The translations under genes and the position numbers were made by a program. A DNA stretch of 64,000 bases from Roseicitreum antarcticum (GTDB lineage Bacteria; Pseudomonadota; Alphaproteobacteria; Rhodobacterales; Rhodobacteraceae): the NCBI RefSeq assembly GCF_014681765.1, contig NZ_CP061498.1, positions 2,493,501 through 2,557,500 of the forward strand. The letters run 5' to 3'. Shown here in pieces: positions 26,405-35,472 of the stretch. Position 1 is the first letter of the stretch; each line of letters starts with the position of its first letter. Under the pieces are notes generated by a model. The model did not search any database, was not told the DNA's origin, and was given only the letters and a program-made list of their open reading frames with translations.

Positions 26405-28294
26405 ATGCGTTACGCGGATCTTTACGCGCGGTCGATCGCCGACCGTGATGGTTTCTGGATGGATCAGATCGGCGCGATCGACTGGGTGACGCCACCGTCC
26501 AAGGCGTTGTTCGATGACGCAGCCCCCTTTTATGCATGGTTCCGCGACGCGCAGGTCAATACTTGCTGGAACGCGGTGGACCGGCATGTGTTGGCCGGGC
26601 GCGGCGATCAGACTGCAATCATCCACGACAGTCCGATGACCGGCACAACCACCCATATCAGCTATGCCGACCTGCAAGGCCGCGTTGCGGCACTGGCGGG
26701 GGCGCTGGCCGCGCGCGGCGTGGGGTTGGGCGACCGCGTGGTGATCTACATGCCGATGATCCCCGAGGCGCTGGTGGCCATGCTTGCCTGCGCGCGCATC
26801 GGCGCGGTGCATTCGGTGGTGTTTGGCGGGTTTGCCGCGCATGAACTGGCCACCCGGCTGAACGACGCGCAGCCAAAGGCGGTGATCGCCGCCTCCTGCG
26901 GGTTGGAACCCGGGCGCGTCGTGGCCTATAAACCCCTGCTGGATCACGCGATTGCCGAGGCGACGCACAAGCCAGATTTCATCATCATCTTCCAGCGCGA
27001 TGCCGCCACCGCCACGTTGCGCGACGGCTATGACCTTGATTGGTACGCGGCGCAGGACGGCGTGCCCCCGGCGGATTGCGTGCCGGTCAGCGGCGATCAT
27101 CCGGCCTATATCCTCTATACCTCGGGCACGACGGGGCAACCGAAGGGCGTGGTGCGGTCCACCGCCGGGCATCTGGTCGCGCTGGCCTGGAGCATGAAGA
27201 ACCTCTACGGCGTCAACCCGGGCGAAGTGTTCTGGGTCGCGTCCGATGTCGGCTGGGTCGTGGGGCACAGCTACATCTGCTATGGCCCGCTGATCCACGG
27301 TGCGACCACCGTGGTATTCGAGGGCAAGCCGGTCGGCACCCCGGATGCGGGCACCTTCTGGCGGGTGATTTCCGACCACAAGGTTGCCAGTTTCTTCACT
27401 GCACCCACGGCGTTCCGCGCCATCAAGCGGGAGGATCCGCAGGGCCTTTTGGTGCAGAATTATGACCTGTCATCGCTGCGCTGCCTGTACCTTGCCGGCG
27501 AACGCGCCGACCCTGATACCGTGATCTGGGCGCAAGAAAAGCTGGGCGTGCCGGTGATCGACCATTGGTGGCAGACCGAAACCGGCTGGGCCGTGGCGGG
27601 CAACCCGATGGGTCTGGACCCGCTGCCGGTAAAGATCGGCTCGCCCTCGGTGCCGATGCCGGGGTATGAGATCCACATTCTGGATGAGGCCGGGCACAAG
27701 GTTCCCGCGGGCACGCTGGGCGCGATTGCCATCAGGCTGCCGCTGCCGCCGGGCACCCTGCCGACGCTGTGGAATGCCGATGCGCGGTTTCAGACATCCT
27801 ACCTGACGACCTTTCCGGGGTATTATGAGACGGGGGACGCCGGGTATCTGGACGATGACGGCTATATCTACATCATGGCGCGCACCGATGATGTCATCAA
27901 CGTGGCGGGCCACCGCCTGTCCACCGGCGGGATGGAAGAGGTGCTTGCCGCCCATCCCGATGTCGGCGAATGCGCAGTAGTTGGGGTGGCGGATGATCTG
28001 AAGGGTCAGGTGCCCATGGGCTTCTTGTGCCTGAACAGGGGCGTGACCCGTGATGCCGCCGAGGTGGTGAAGGAATGCGTGGCGCTGGTACGCGACCAGA
28101 TCGGCCCCGTCGCGGCGTTCCGTCTGGCGGTGGTGGTAGACCGCTTGCCAAAGACCCGGTCGGGCAAGATTCTGCGCGCCACGATGGCAAAAATCGCCGA
28201 TGGTGTGGCCTTCAAACCACCCGCGACGATTGACGACCCGGCGATTCTGGATGAGATTGCCACTGCACTGCGGGCGCTGGGCTACCCGAAATAA
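26405..28294 (+). CDS. prpE: Propionate-CoA ligase (propionyl-CoA synthetase)
   Basis: Activates propionate (and perhaps acetate) to its CoA thioester through an acyl-adenylate. The 629-residue product is a member of the ANL superfamily: YILYTSGTTGQPKGVVRST is the P-loop-like motif A3 in outline, WWQTETG is motif A5, YETGDAGYLDDDGY is A7, and a C-terminal TRSGKIL with the catalytic Lys is A10. The N-terminus (YADLYARSIADRDGFW, then NTCWNAVDRHV) is of the PrpE rather than Acs type. Start ATG at 26405, preceded by GGATGGAG. No prpBCD genes are near, so propionate may feed the methylmalonyl or ethylmalonyl route. Confidence 0.9.
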   Translation: MRYADLYARSIADRDGFWMDQIGAIDWVTPPSKALFDDAAPFYAWFRDAQVNTCWNAVDRHVLAGRGDQTAIIHDSPMTGTTTHISYADLQGRVAALAGALAARGVGLGDRVVIYMPMIPEALVAMLACARIGAVHSVVFGGFAAHELATRLNDAQPKAVIAASCGLEPGRVVAYKPLLDHAIAEATHKPDFIIIFQRDAATATLRDGYDLDWYAAQDGVPPADCVPVSGDHPAYILYTSGTTGQPKGVVRSTAGHLVALAWSMKNLYGVNPGEVFWVASDVGWVVGHSYICYGPLIHGATTVVFEGKPVGTPDAGTFWRVISDHKVASFFTAPTAFRAIKREDPQGLLVQNYDLSSLRCLYLAGERADPDTVIWAQEKLGVPVIDHWWQTETGWAVAGNPMGLDPLPVKIGSPSVPMPGYEIHILDEAGHKVPAGTLGAIAIRLPLPPGTLPTLWNADARFQTSYLTTFPGYYETGDAGYLDDDGYIYIMARTDDVINVAGHRLSTGGMEEVLAAHPDVGECAVVGVADDLKGQVPMGFLCLNRGVTRDAAEVVKECVALVRDQIGPVAAFRLAVVVDRLPKTRSGKILRATMAKIADGVAFKPPATIDDPAILDEIATALRALGYPK

Positions 28295-28432
28295 TGCTGA
28301 CTTCTCATCATTCTTCCACATTTTTCTCGCGCTGTGGTTGAAAACAAATGTTTTTTCTGCTCCCCCCCTGATTGAGCACTTGGTTTTTGCAAGGGTGTTC
28401 GGTATCACTTGGCCAACCACAGTAGAGTTCCG

Positions 28433-28852
28433 ATGTCATCCATTTCCGATCATCACGCGTCCGATCGTACCGCTGCCGGTTCGTCAGATACCGGCCGTCA
28501 GCCTCCTTATGACCAAAAAACCCTTGAGGAACTGCTAAATCTCGGCGATGAGGCCATCGCCGCAGAGCTGCTTTCGCAGCTTCTGTCGGATTTTGAGCGT
28601 CTCAACGGCGTGATACAGGTCGGGGTCGAACCGCTGGATTTTGACGCGCTTGCGCGTGCCGCGCATGAACTGAAGGGGTTGTCCGCCACCATCGGGGCGC
28701 GCCACCTGACGCAACTGGCGGAATTGGTCAATGTTGCTGCCAATTCAAACAGCGCCCAACAGATCGCGGTTTTCGGCGGCCCGCTGCGGGTTGAGCTGGA
28801 GCGCGTGATCGTGCACCTGACGCGCCGCCGGGACCAGGCGAAGGGCGTCTGA
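28433..28852 (+). CDS. Histidine phosphotransfer (Hpt) protein, LuxU-like
   Basis: A 139-residue Hpt protein: a four-helix domain with the phosphorylatable His in ARAAHELKGLSATIGA (about residue 80), preceded by a poorly conserved N-terminus of about 30 residues. It should pass a phosphoryl group between a hybrid histidine kinase and a response regulator. It ends 2 nt before the sigma-54 activator gene, so the two form a pair like luxU-luxO of vibrios. Start ATG at 28433; an in-frame TTG at 28409 is less likely. Confidence 0.8.
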   Translation: MSSISDHHASDRTAAGSSDTGRQPPYDQKTLEELLNLGDEAIAAELLSQLLSDFERLNGVIQVGVEPLDFDALARAAHELKGLSATIGARHLTQLAELVNVAANSNSAQQIAVFGGPLRVELERVIVHLTRRRDQAKGV

Positions 28853-28854
28853 GC

Positions 28855-30309
28855 ATGGGATCGCCAGACAGTTCGATCCTGTTGATCGAGGACACGCCGT
28901 CGCTGCAAATGATCTATGCGGCCGTCTTGCGCAAGGCGGGGTACGAGGTCACCTCTGCCGGGACCGCCGCCGAAGGCACGAAGCTGTTTCGCGAAACCGC
29001 GCCCAAGGTCGTGCTGCTGGACCTGATGCTGCCAGACCGCGACGGGCTGGACCTGATGCAGGACATGCTGGCGGATGCACCTGAAACCTGCGTGATCGTC
29101 ATCACGGCCAATGGCTCGATCAACAAGGCCGTGGACGCGATGCGCGGCGGTGCGCATGAATTTCTGGTCAAACCCTTTGATGAGACGCGGCTGGCCAGCG
29201 CGGTGGAAAACGCCTTCCGGCTGGTCCGGTCGCGCCCGCACTTGCAGCCCGTGCCCGATGCGCCGCAGGCCGATCAGGCGTTGCCGCCGTTCATCGGGTC
29301 TTCCGATGTCATGCAAGATGTGTATCGCAAGATCCGTTCCGTCTCGCGCTCCATGGCGACGGTGTTCATCACTGGCGAAAGCGGCACCGGCAAAGAGCTG
29401 TGCGCCGAAGCGGTGCACCGCATTTCCGACCGTGCGTCGGGGCCGCTGATCGCGCTGAACTGCGGCGCAATTCCGGTGGATCTGCTGGAATCAGAGGTTT
29501 TTGGCCACCTCAAAGGCTCGTTCACCGGCGCGATTTCGGACAAGCCGGGGGCGGCGGCGGCGGCGGATGGCGGCACGTTGTTCCTCGATGAGATCTGCGA
29601 GATGGATCTGAACCTTCAGACCAAACTGCTGCGATTCCTCCAGACATCGACCATCACACCTGTCGGCGCGACGCGCCCGCGCAAGGTCAGCGTGCGGATT
29701 GTCTGCGCCACCAACCGCGACCCGCTGGATGCCGTGCGCAAGGGCATCTTCCGCGAGGATCTGTATTATCGCCTGCATGTCGTGCCGATCCACATGCCGC
29801 CTTTGCGCGCGCGCGGCAACGATGTCATTCAAATCGCCGAAAGCATCCTGACCGACATGGCGTGCGAGGAAGGGCATGACTTCACGGGTCTGGATCCGGC
29901 CGTGGTGGATCGTTTCCTGTCGCTGCAATGGCCGGGCAATGTGCGGCAACTGATCAACGTGCTGCGCAACGTGGTGGTTCTGAATCGCGGGCCCCTGGTC
30001 ACCACGCCGATGCTGCCGCATGATATCGCACAGCCCACCAGCCGCTATACCTCGGACCCGATGGATGAACCCGCGCCCGTGCCACACGCAGCCGCCGCCG
30101 CCGTGCAGGTGCTGGAAAGCGCGCCCGGCGACCCGTTGGACATCTTTGCGGGCAAGACCCTGGCCGAGATCGAGCGTATCATCATCGAAGCCACGGTAGA
30201 GCGGCATCAAGGTTCGGTTCCCCGCGCGGCACGGGAACTTTCCGTATCGCCGTCAACGCTTTACCGGAAGTTTGACGTGTGGAACAAGATCCAGCATTCG
30301 GCTGAATGA
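28855..30309 (+). CDS. Sigma-54-dependent response regulator (NtrC family, LuxO-like)
   Basis: A 484-residue three-domain regulator. The REC domain (about 7-120) has acidic pocket Glu12/Asp13, phospho-acceptor Asp56 and Lys106. The AAA+ domain (about 145-375) has Walker A GESGTGKE near 174 and Walker B TLFLDEI. The sigma-54-contact loop reads GSFTGA (221-226) instead of the usual GAFTGA. The C-terminus (about 440-484) is a Fis-type helix-turn-helix. REC resembles LuxO (IEDTPSLQ, NGSINKAVDAMRGGAHEFLVKP). It follows the Hpt gene by 2 nt and overlaps the SDR gene by 4 nt. Its targets and the kinase are not in the window. Confidence 0.92.
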   Translation: MGSPDSSILLIEDTPSLQMIYAAVLRKAGYEVTSAGTAAEGTKLFRETAPKVVLLDLMLPDRDGLDLMQDMLADAPETCVIVITANGSINKAVDAMRGGAHEFLVKPFDETRLASAVENAFRLVRSRPHLQPVPDAPQADQALPPFIGSSDVMQDVYRKIRSVSRSMATVFITGESGTGKELCAEAVHRISDRASGPLIALNCGAIPVDLLESEVFGHLKGSFTGAISDKPGAAAAADGGTLFLDEICEMDLNLQTKLLRFLQTSTITPVGATRPRKVSVRIVCATNRDPLDAVRKGIFREDLYYRLHVVPIHMPPLRARGNDVIQIAESILTDMACEEGHDFTGLDPAVVDRFLSLQWPGNVRQLINVLRNVVVLNRGPLVTTPMLPHDIAQPTSRYTSDPMDEPAPVPHAAAAAVQVLESAPGDPLDIFAGKTLAEIERIIIEATVERHQGSVPRAARELSVSPSTLYRKFDVWNKIQHSAE

Positions 30310-31157
30310 CAGCGCCGGGTCAGGGCCAGCCCACGCGGTCGGTGCTGATGACCGGCTGTTCCAGCGGCATCGGCTATCACGCCGCGCATACGCTGTCGGC
30401 ACGCGGCTGGCAGGTGTTTGCAACCTGCCGCAGCCAGCGCGATTGTGACCGGCTGATTGCGGAAGGGCTGCAAAGTTTCCGCCTTGACTACACCGACCCC
30501 GACAGCATGCAGGCCGCACTTGATGCGGTGCTGGCGCAGACTGGCGGGCGGCTGGACGCGCTGTTCAACAACGGTGCCTATGCTATTCCCGGTGCCACCG
30601 AAGACCTGCCGACGGATGCGCTGCGCGCCTTGTTCGAGACCAATCTGTTCGGCTGGCACCACCTGACGCGGCTGGTGCTGCCGGTGATGCGCGCGCAGGG
30701 GCACGGGCGAATCGTGCAATGTTCCTCGGTGCTTGGGCTGGCGGGGCTGAAATGGCGCGGTGCCTATGTGGCGACGAAACACGCGCTCGAAGGGTTGTCC
30801 GACGTGCTGCGGCTGGAAATGCGCGACACCGGGATCAAGGTTGTGCTGATCGAACCCGGGCCGATCACCTCGCATATCCGGCAAAATTCGATCCCGCATT
30901 TTGAGCGTTGGATAGATTGGGAAAACTCCCCCCGCGCGGATGAATACCGCAACAACCTGCTGGCCCGGCTGTACCACAAGACCGCGCCTGACCGCTTTGA
31001 ACTGGGACCAGAGGCCGTGACGAAGCGCCTGATCGCCGCGCTGGAACACGCCAACCCGCGCCCGCGCTATTATGTGACCAAGGCCACCCATCTGGTGGGC
31101 GCAGCGCGGCGGGTCTTGCCGGGGCGCACCTTTGATTGGCTGGCGGCGCGCCTGTAG
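30306..31157 (+). CDS. Short-chain dehydrogenase/reductase (SDR)
   Basis: A 283-residue classical SDR. Cofactor motif TGCSSGIG near residue 16, NNGAY (NNAG position), active-site YVATK with Tyr and Lys near 157-161, and Ser in QCSSVLG. ATG overlaps the regulator's stop (ATGA), so it is probably co-transcribed with the LuxU/LuxO-like pair. It could be the effector gene or simply sit downstream. The substrate is unknown. Confidence 0.85.
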   Translation: MTAPGQGQPTRSVLMTGCSSGIGYHAAHTLSARGWQVFATCRSQRDCDRLIAEGLQSFRLDYTDPDSMQAALDAVLAQTGGRLDALFNNGAYAIPGATEDLPTDALRALFETNLFGWHHLTRLVLPVMRAQGHGRIVQCSSVLGLAGLKWRGAYVATKHALEGLSDVLRLEMRDTGIKVVLIEPGPITSHIRQNSIPHFERWIDWENSPRADEYRNNLLARLYHKTAPDRFELGPEAVTKRLIAALEHANPRPRYYVTKATHLVGAARRVLPGRTFDWLAARL

Positions 31158-31288
31158 GCCCGCCCCCCGGCAATGGCAGTGCGTCGATCCCCGCGCGCGC
31201 CGCGATCCCCTGCCGGTTGTCCCGATTGGGCTGTCGCCTTTTGTCGGCGGTCTGCTAGATAGGGGGCGACGCAACAGGAAGGGTTCAC

Positions 31289-31495
31289 ATGATCAACGAT
31301 CCGATTTTGATCGCGGCTGCCATCGCGGCGCTGGCGGTCCTGGTGGTGCTGGGCATCGGCATCGGCGGCTTTGCGCGGGGCGGCGAATTCAACCGCAAGC
31401 ACGGCAACCGCATGATGCGCTACCGGCTGATCGCGCAATTCGTCGCGGTGGTGCTGATCGTGGCCTTTGTCTATTTCCGCAAACAAGGGGGCTGA
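31289..31495 (+). CDS. Twin-transmembrane HIG1-domain-like protein
   Basis: A 68-residue protein with two hydrophobic segments (about 5-27 and 46-63) separated by a basic loop with NRKHGNRMMRYR, the pattern of the hypoxia-induced-protein (HIG1_N) family. In alphaproteobacteria such proteins are often next to cobalamin adenosyltransferase or linked to respiratory complexes; here the pduO-type gene starts 1 nt after its stop. Start ATG at 31289 with CAGGAAGGG upstream. Function unknown. Confidence 0.82.
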   Translation: MINDPILIAAAIAALAVLVVLGIGIGGFARGGEFNRKHGNRMMRYRLIAQFVAVVLIVAFVYFRKQGG

Positions 31496-31496
31496 G

Positions 31497-32069
31497 ATGG
31501 TCGTTCTCAACAAGATATACACGCGCACCGGCGACAGGGGCGATACCGCGCTGGGCAACGGGGACCGCGTGGCGAAACACAGCCTGCGGGTCGCGTCTTA
31601 TGGCACGGTCGATGAGGTGAACGCGACCGTCGGCATGGCCCGGCTGCATGCCGATGCCAACATGGCGGCCATGCTGTCGCGCATCCAGAACGACCTGTTC
31701 GACCTGGGCGCCGATCTGTGCCGCCCGGACATGGAGGCCGACAGCAAGGCGGAATACACGCCCCTGCGCATCGTGCCCGCGCAGGTGGACCGGCTGGAGG
31801 CTGAGATCGACACCATGAACGCGCGGCTGACGCCGTTGCGCAGCTTCATCTTGCCGGGCGGCTCGGCGCTGGCGGCGCATCTGCACCTGTGCCGCACGGT
31901 GTCGCGCCGGGCCGAACGGCTGGCGACCGAACTTGCCGGGGCAGAGCCGGTGAACGAGGCCGCGCTGCGCTACATCAACCGGCTGTCGGACTGGTTTTTC
32001 GTGGCCGGGCGGATCGCCAACGAAGATGGGCACGCGGATGTCCTGTGGGTGCCGGGCGCAAATCGCTGA
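31497..32069 (+). CDS. Cob(I)alamin adenosyltransferase, PduO type
   Basis: Transfers the adenosyl group of ATP to cob(I)alamin, making adenosylcobalamin. The 190-residue product has the family motifs: N-terminal KIYTRTGDRGDTALG (ATP binding), a DLFDLGADLC segment, and the R-rich helix CRTVSRRAERLATELA near the C-terminus with ...YINRLSDWFFVAGR. The start is at 31497, directly after the HIG1-like stop; the frame extends upstream but into that gene. Adenosylcobalamin could serve mutases, for example methylmalonyl-CoA mutase for propionyl-CoA made by prpE. Confidence 0.93.
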   Translation: MVVLNKIYTRTGDRGDTALGNGDRVAKHSLRVASYGTVDEVNATVGMARLHADANMAAMLSRIQNDLFDLGADLCRPDMEADSKAEYTPLRIVPAQVDRLEAEIDTMNARLTPLRSFILPGGSALAAHLHLCRTVSRRAERLATELAGAEPVNEAALRYINRLSDWFFVAGRIANEDGHADVLWVPGANR

Positions 32070-32169
32070 ATGGTGGCGCTACCGCGTCGGTGACGTGGCG
32101 GCGTGGGGCGTTTTTGTCCTGTTGTGGACCGGGCCAACCCGATAGATAACATGGGGTAATGCAACATCT

Positions 32170-32187
32170 GCCCGCAAGCTGGCGGGC
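32170..32187 (+). terminator. Weak hairpin between pduO-type gene and etfB
   Basis: GCCCGC and GCGGGC arms with a 6-nt loop, followed by CCTTT. Possible partial terminator or mRNA 3' end. Confidence 0.35.
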
Positions 32188-32219
32188 CCTTTGACTGTCG
32201 GAAAAAGAGGGAGATGCCC

Positions 32220-32981
32220 ATGAAGGTTCTGGTGCCGGTCAAACGAGTGATCGACTATAACGTGAAGGTCCGGGTAAAGGCGGACGGCAGCGGCGTCGAT
32301 CTGGCGAATGTGAAGATGTCGATGAATCCGTTCGACGAAATCGCGGTCGAAGAAGCGATCCGCCTGAAAGAGGCGGGCGTCGCGTCCGAGGTTATCGCGG
32401 TTTCCATCGGCGTGAAACAGGCGCAGGAAACCCTGCGTACCGCGCTGGCCATGGGCGCGGACCGGGCAATCTTGATCGTCGCCACCGACGATGTGCACAC
32501 CGATATCGAGCCGCTGGCCGTTGCAAAACTGCTCAAGGCCGTGATCGACGCCGAGGAACCGGGGCTGGTTCTGGCGGGCAAACAGGCGATCGACAATGAC
32601 ATGAACGCCACGGGCCAGATGCTGGCCGCGCTGACCGGCTGGGCACAGGCGACCTTCGCCTCGGAGGTCAGGATTGAGGGCGAACATGCCGTGGTCACCC
32701 GCGAAGTGGACGGCGGCTTGCAGACCATCAAGGTTGCGCTGCCCGCGATCGTCACGGTGGACCTGCGCTTGAATGAGCCGCGCTATGCCAGCCTGCCCAA
32801 CATCATGAAGGCCAAGAAAAAGCCGATTGATGAGAAAACGCCCGCCGATTACGGCGTCGATGTCACCCCGCGCCTGAACGTGCTGAAGACGGTGGAACCC
32901 GCCGCGCGGCAGGCAGGCATCAAGGTGTCCTCGGTGGATGAGCTGATTGCGAAACTCAAAGACGAAGCGGGGGTACTCTGA
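32220..32981 (+). CDS. etfB: Electron transfer flavoprotein, beta subunit
   Basis: Small subunit of the FAD/AMP-containing heterodimer that takes electrons from acyl-CoA dehydrogenases to ETF-ubiquinone oxidoreductase. The 253-residue product starts [16 protein letters not shown], as is standard for EtfB, and contains the AMP-binding region [20 protein letters not shown] and [21 protein letters not shown] in outline. ATG 32220 was chosen over ATG 32214 because AGGGAG (32208-32213) sits at proper spacing only from 32220. etfA follows with no gap. Confidence 0.95.
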   Translation: MKVLVPVKRVIDYNVKVRVKADGSGVDLANVKMSMNPFDEIAVEEAIRLKEAGVASEVIAVSIGVKQAQETLRTALAMGADRAILIVATDDVHTDIEPLAVAKLLKAVIDAEEPGLVLAGKQAIDNDMNATGQMLAALTGWAQATFASEVRIEGEHAVVTREVDGGLQTIKVALPAIVTVDLRLNEPRYASLPNIMKAKKKPIDEKTPADYGVDVTPRLNVLKTVEPAARQAGIKVSSVDELIAKLKDEAGVL

Positions 32982-33911
32982 ATGGCGGTTCTTTTGTTGG
33001 CCGAAGTTACCGACGGCACGTTGAATGTGGATGCCACCAGCAAGGCGGTCAGCGCCGCCGTGCAACTGGGCGATGTGACCGTGCTGTGCGTGGGGGCAAA
33101 AGCCGCTGACGCGGCGGCGGACGCGGCGAAGATCGCGGGCGTCAAGGCGGTGCTGTGCGCCGAGGCCGATTTCTACGGCCACCGGCTGGCCGAACCCACC
33201 GCTGCGCTGATCGTCAGCCTTGCGGGGGATTACAGCCATATCTGCGCCCCCGCGACAACGGATGCGAAGAACATCATGCCGCGGGTTGCGGCGCTGCTGG
33301 ACGTCATGGTGATCTCTGACGTGTCGGCTGTGGTGGATGGCGACACGTTTGAACGCCCGGTCTATGCGGGCAACGCGGTGCAGACGGTGCAATCGTCGGA
33401 TTCGGTAAAGGTCGTGACCTTCCGCACCTCGACCTTCGCCGCCGCCGGTTCGGGCGATGCGGTCGCGGTGACGTCGATCGACAGCGCCGCCAACCCCGGC
33501 CTGTCCGAATGGGTCGAGGATAAGGTGGCCGAATCGGACCGCCCTGACCTGACCAGCGCGGGGATCGTGGTGTCCGGCGGGCGTGGCGTGGGGTCGGAAG
33601 ACGACTTTGCGATGATCGAGAAACTGGCCGATGCGCTGGGCGCGGCGGTCGGTGCCTCGCGCGCGGCGGTGGATTCGGGCTATGCGCCCAACGACTGGCA
33701 GGTGGGGCAGACCGGCAAGGTTGTCGCGCCGCAGCTCTACATCGCGGTGGGGATTTCCGGCGCGATCCAGCATCTGGCCGGGATGAAGGACTCCAAGGTG
33801 ATCGTCGCGATCAACAAGGATGAGGAAGCGCCCATCTTCCAGGTTGCCGATTATGGGCTGGTGGCGGATCTGTTCACCGCCGTGCCCGAATTGACCGAAA
33901 AACTGGGCTAA
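32982..33911 (+). CDS. etfA: Electron transfer flavoprotein, alpha subunit
   Basis: FAD-binding subunit of ETF. The 309-residue product has the alpha-subunit C-terminal FAD domain with [49 protein letters not shown] in outline, and the [20 protein letters not shown] signature near the end. It follows etfB with the ATG directly after the TGA (zero gap), so it is translationally coupled. Confidence 0.97.
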   Translation: MAVLLLAEVTDGTLNVDATSKAVSAAVQLGDVTVLCVGAKAADAAADAAKIAGVKAVLCAEADFYGHRLAEPTAALIVSLAGDYSHICAPATTDAKNIMPRVAALLDVMVISDVSAVVDGDTFERPVYAGNAVQTVQSSDSVKVVTFRTSTFAAAGSGDAVAVTSIDSAANPGLSEWVEDKVAESDRPDLTSAGIVVSGGRGVGSEDDFAMIEKLADALGAAVGASRAAVDSGYAPNDWQVGQTGKVVAPQLYIAVGISGAIQHLAGMKDSKVIVAINKDEEAPIFQVADYGLVADLFTAVPELTEKLG

Positions 33912-33918
33912 GGCCCTT

Positions 33919-33950
33919 GGTTGCGTCGGGTGATGCCATCTGACGCAACC
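33919..33950 (+). terminator. Hairpin after etfA
   Basis: GGTTGCGTC with GACGCAACC, a perfect 9-bp stem with a 14-nt loop, 7 nt after the etfA stop. No T-run; may be a Rho-assisted or stabilising 3' hairpin. Confidence 0.45.
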
Positions 33951-34012
33951 CCTGTCACGGGTCGGCCCGGCGGCTTATGTCTTGGCAAGGACGGGCAGAC
34001 CATGAGGGCAAT

Positions 34013-34750
34013 ATGCGCAAGATCCTGAAAATCGAAGGCGAAGAAGCGCGGGATTTCCTGCAAGGGCTGGTCAGTAATGACCTGCGGCGGCTGGATACCG
34101 ACGGCATCGTTTATGCAGCGCTGCTGACGCCGCAGGGAAAATACCTCGCGGATTTCTTCGTGCTGCGCGGCGCAGATGCGCTGCTGGTCGATGTGGATGC
34201 CGCGCTGGCAGAGGATCTGCTGCGCCGGCTGACGCTCTATCGGATGCGCAAGAAAGTGGTGATTTCCGAAACCGACATGACCGTCGCGCGCGGCACCGGC
34301 ACGCCGCCTGATGGTGCGCTGTCCGACCCACGCCACCCGGCCATGGGCTGGCGGCTTTATGGGGCGGCGGGCGATGACGGCACCGATTGGGACGCGCTGC
34401 GCGTGGCCCATTGCATCCCCCAATCGGGGGTGGAGCTGATCCCGAATGAGACATTCTTGCTGGAAGCAGGCTTTGACCGGCTGAACGGCGTGGATTTCCG
34501 CAAGGGGTGCTATGTCGGGCAGGAAGTCACCGCGCGGATGCGCCACAAGACCGAATTGCGCAAGGGCTTTGTACGGGTCGAGGTGACAGGCGACGCCGGG
34601 CCCGGCACTGCGATCACCTCGGGCGAAAAGCCTGCGGGCACGCTGCTTACCCGGTCGGGCGACGCCGCTATTGCCTATCTGCGGTTCGACCGCGCGGGTG
34701 ATGAGATGCAGGCAGGCGATGCCCGCGTGGTCTGGCCGGACGCGCCGTAA
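34013..34750 (+). CDS. ygfZ: YgfZ/GcvT-like folate-binding protein (Fe-S cluster maintenance)
   Basis: A tetrahydrofolate-dependent protein of the YgfZ/Iba57 group, required for assembly or repair of some iron-sulfur enzymes. The 245-residue product has the family signature KGCYVGQEVTARMRHK near residue 163, with its conserved Cys, and the N-terminal DFLQGLVSNDL motif. The start is taken at ATG 34013 (MRKILKIEGEEAR); ATG 33977 in frame is possible. Convergent with the next gene, 5 nt between stops. Confidence 0.9.
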   Translation: MRKILKIEGEEARDFLQGLVSNDLRRLDTDGIVYAALLTPQGKYLADFFVLRGADALLVDVDAALAEDLLRRLTLYRMRKKVVISETDMTVARGTGTPPDGALSDPRHPAMGWRLYGAAGDDGTDWDALRVAHCIPQSGVELIPNETFLLEAGFDRLNGVDFRKGCYVGQEVTARMRHKTELRKGFVRVEVTGDAGPGTAITSGEKPAGTLLTRSGDAAIAYLRFDRAGDEMQAGDARVVWPDAP

Positions 34751-34755
34751 GCCGG

Positions 34756-35379
34756 CTATTGCAGCAGGCTGACCCGTGCGGCCAGCCGCAACCCGTGGCT
34801 TGGATCTTGCGCCATGCCGGGCAGGACCGGGTCATAGGCGGCACGGATCACGGACGCAATCTCGGGGCGCAAGATCAGCGTGCCGCCCGCATCGGCCAGC
34901 GGCGAGATGTCGGTGAATGCCCTGTCTGACCACAGCAATATGACCTGCGCGGCCTGCGACAGCGCCAGCGTGTCGGCGGGCACTTCCGCCAGATGCGCAT
35001 CCATCCGGATGAACACGAAGGCCGCCTTGATCTGGCCATCGGGGTCAAAACGGAACACCCGGTATTGGTTGGCGTCCGCTGCCGTCAGCCGTTCCACCAG
35101 CGGCGCCAGCCCGTCGACCAACCGATCCAGGTTCGGCACCTCCGGCAGTTCAGCCCAGTCGCGGCAGAAGAATACCATCAGGTTTGCGCCCAGTTCGGGG
35201 TCGGTGTCTGACATCTTGTGATTTGCCAGCGTCACCACCGCCTCGACCGCGCCCTTGACCACGCGCAGGGTGGCGTCCTCCACGCCAAAGACCACCGGCA
35301 CGATCGGGCGGCCCCAGCGGGCGAACAGGTAGGACCCGTCGGCGCGGGTGAACAGGGCGGTGATTTCGTCAGGTGTCAT
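34756..35379 (-). CDS. Conserved hypothetical protein, no known domain
   Basis: About 207 residues (ATG 35379), or 214 from ATG 35400. It has regular soluble-protein composition, no membrane segment or signal peptide, and central segments FARWGRPIVPVVFGVEDATL and FVFIRMDAHLAEVPADTLALSQAAQ in outline. I know similar proteins only as uncharacterised ones in the Rhodobacteraceae. It is convergent with ygfZ and lies upstream of nothing on its strand; ruvB ends 94 nt away on the same strand. Function unknown. Confidence 0.7.
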   Translation of the reverse strand: MTPDEITALFTRADGSYLFARWGRPIVPVVFGVEDATLRVVKGAVEAVVTLANHKMSDTDPELGANLMVFFCRDWAELPEVPNLDRLVDGLAPLVERLTAADANQYRVFRFDPDGQIKAAFVFIRMDAHLAEVPADTLALSQAAQVILLWSDRAFTDISPLADAGGTLILRPEIASVIRAAYDPVLPGMAQDPSHGLRLAARVSLLQ

Positions 35380-35472
35380 GGCTTGACCGTCATTATGCAT
35401 CACTTGTCGGGGGCGGGTGGTACTTTCCCGTTCTGACGCAGGGCGCAGGCGGGGTCAATTCCGCAGCGCGCT

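Noticed and set aside
28300-28432. Sigma-54 promoter before the Hpt gene
   Set aside because: A TTTTTGCA stretch is present, but no GG lies at the required distance for the -24 element.
32079-33773. Long minus-strand frame opposite etfB and etfA
   Set aside because: Shadow of the etf genes, His/Arg-rich, no domain.
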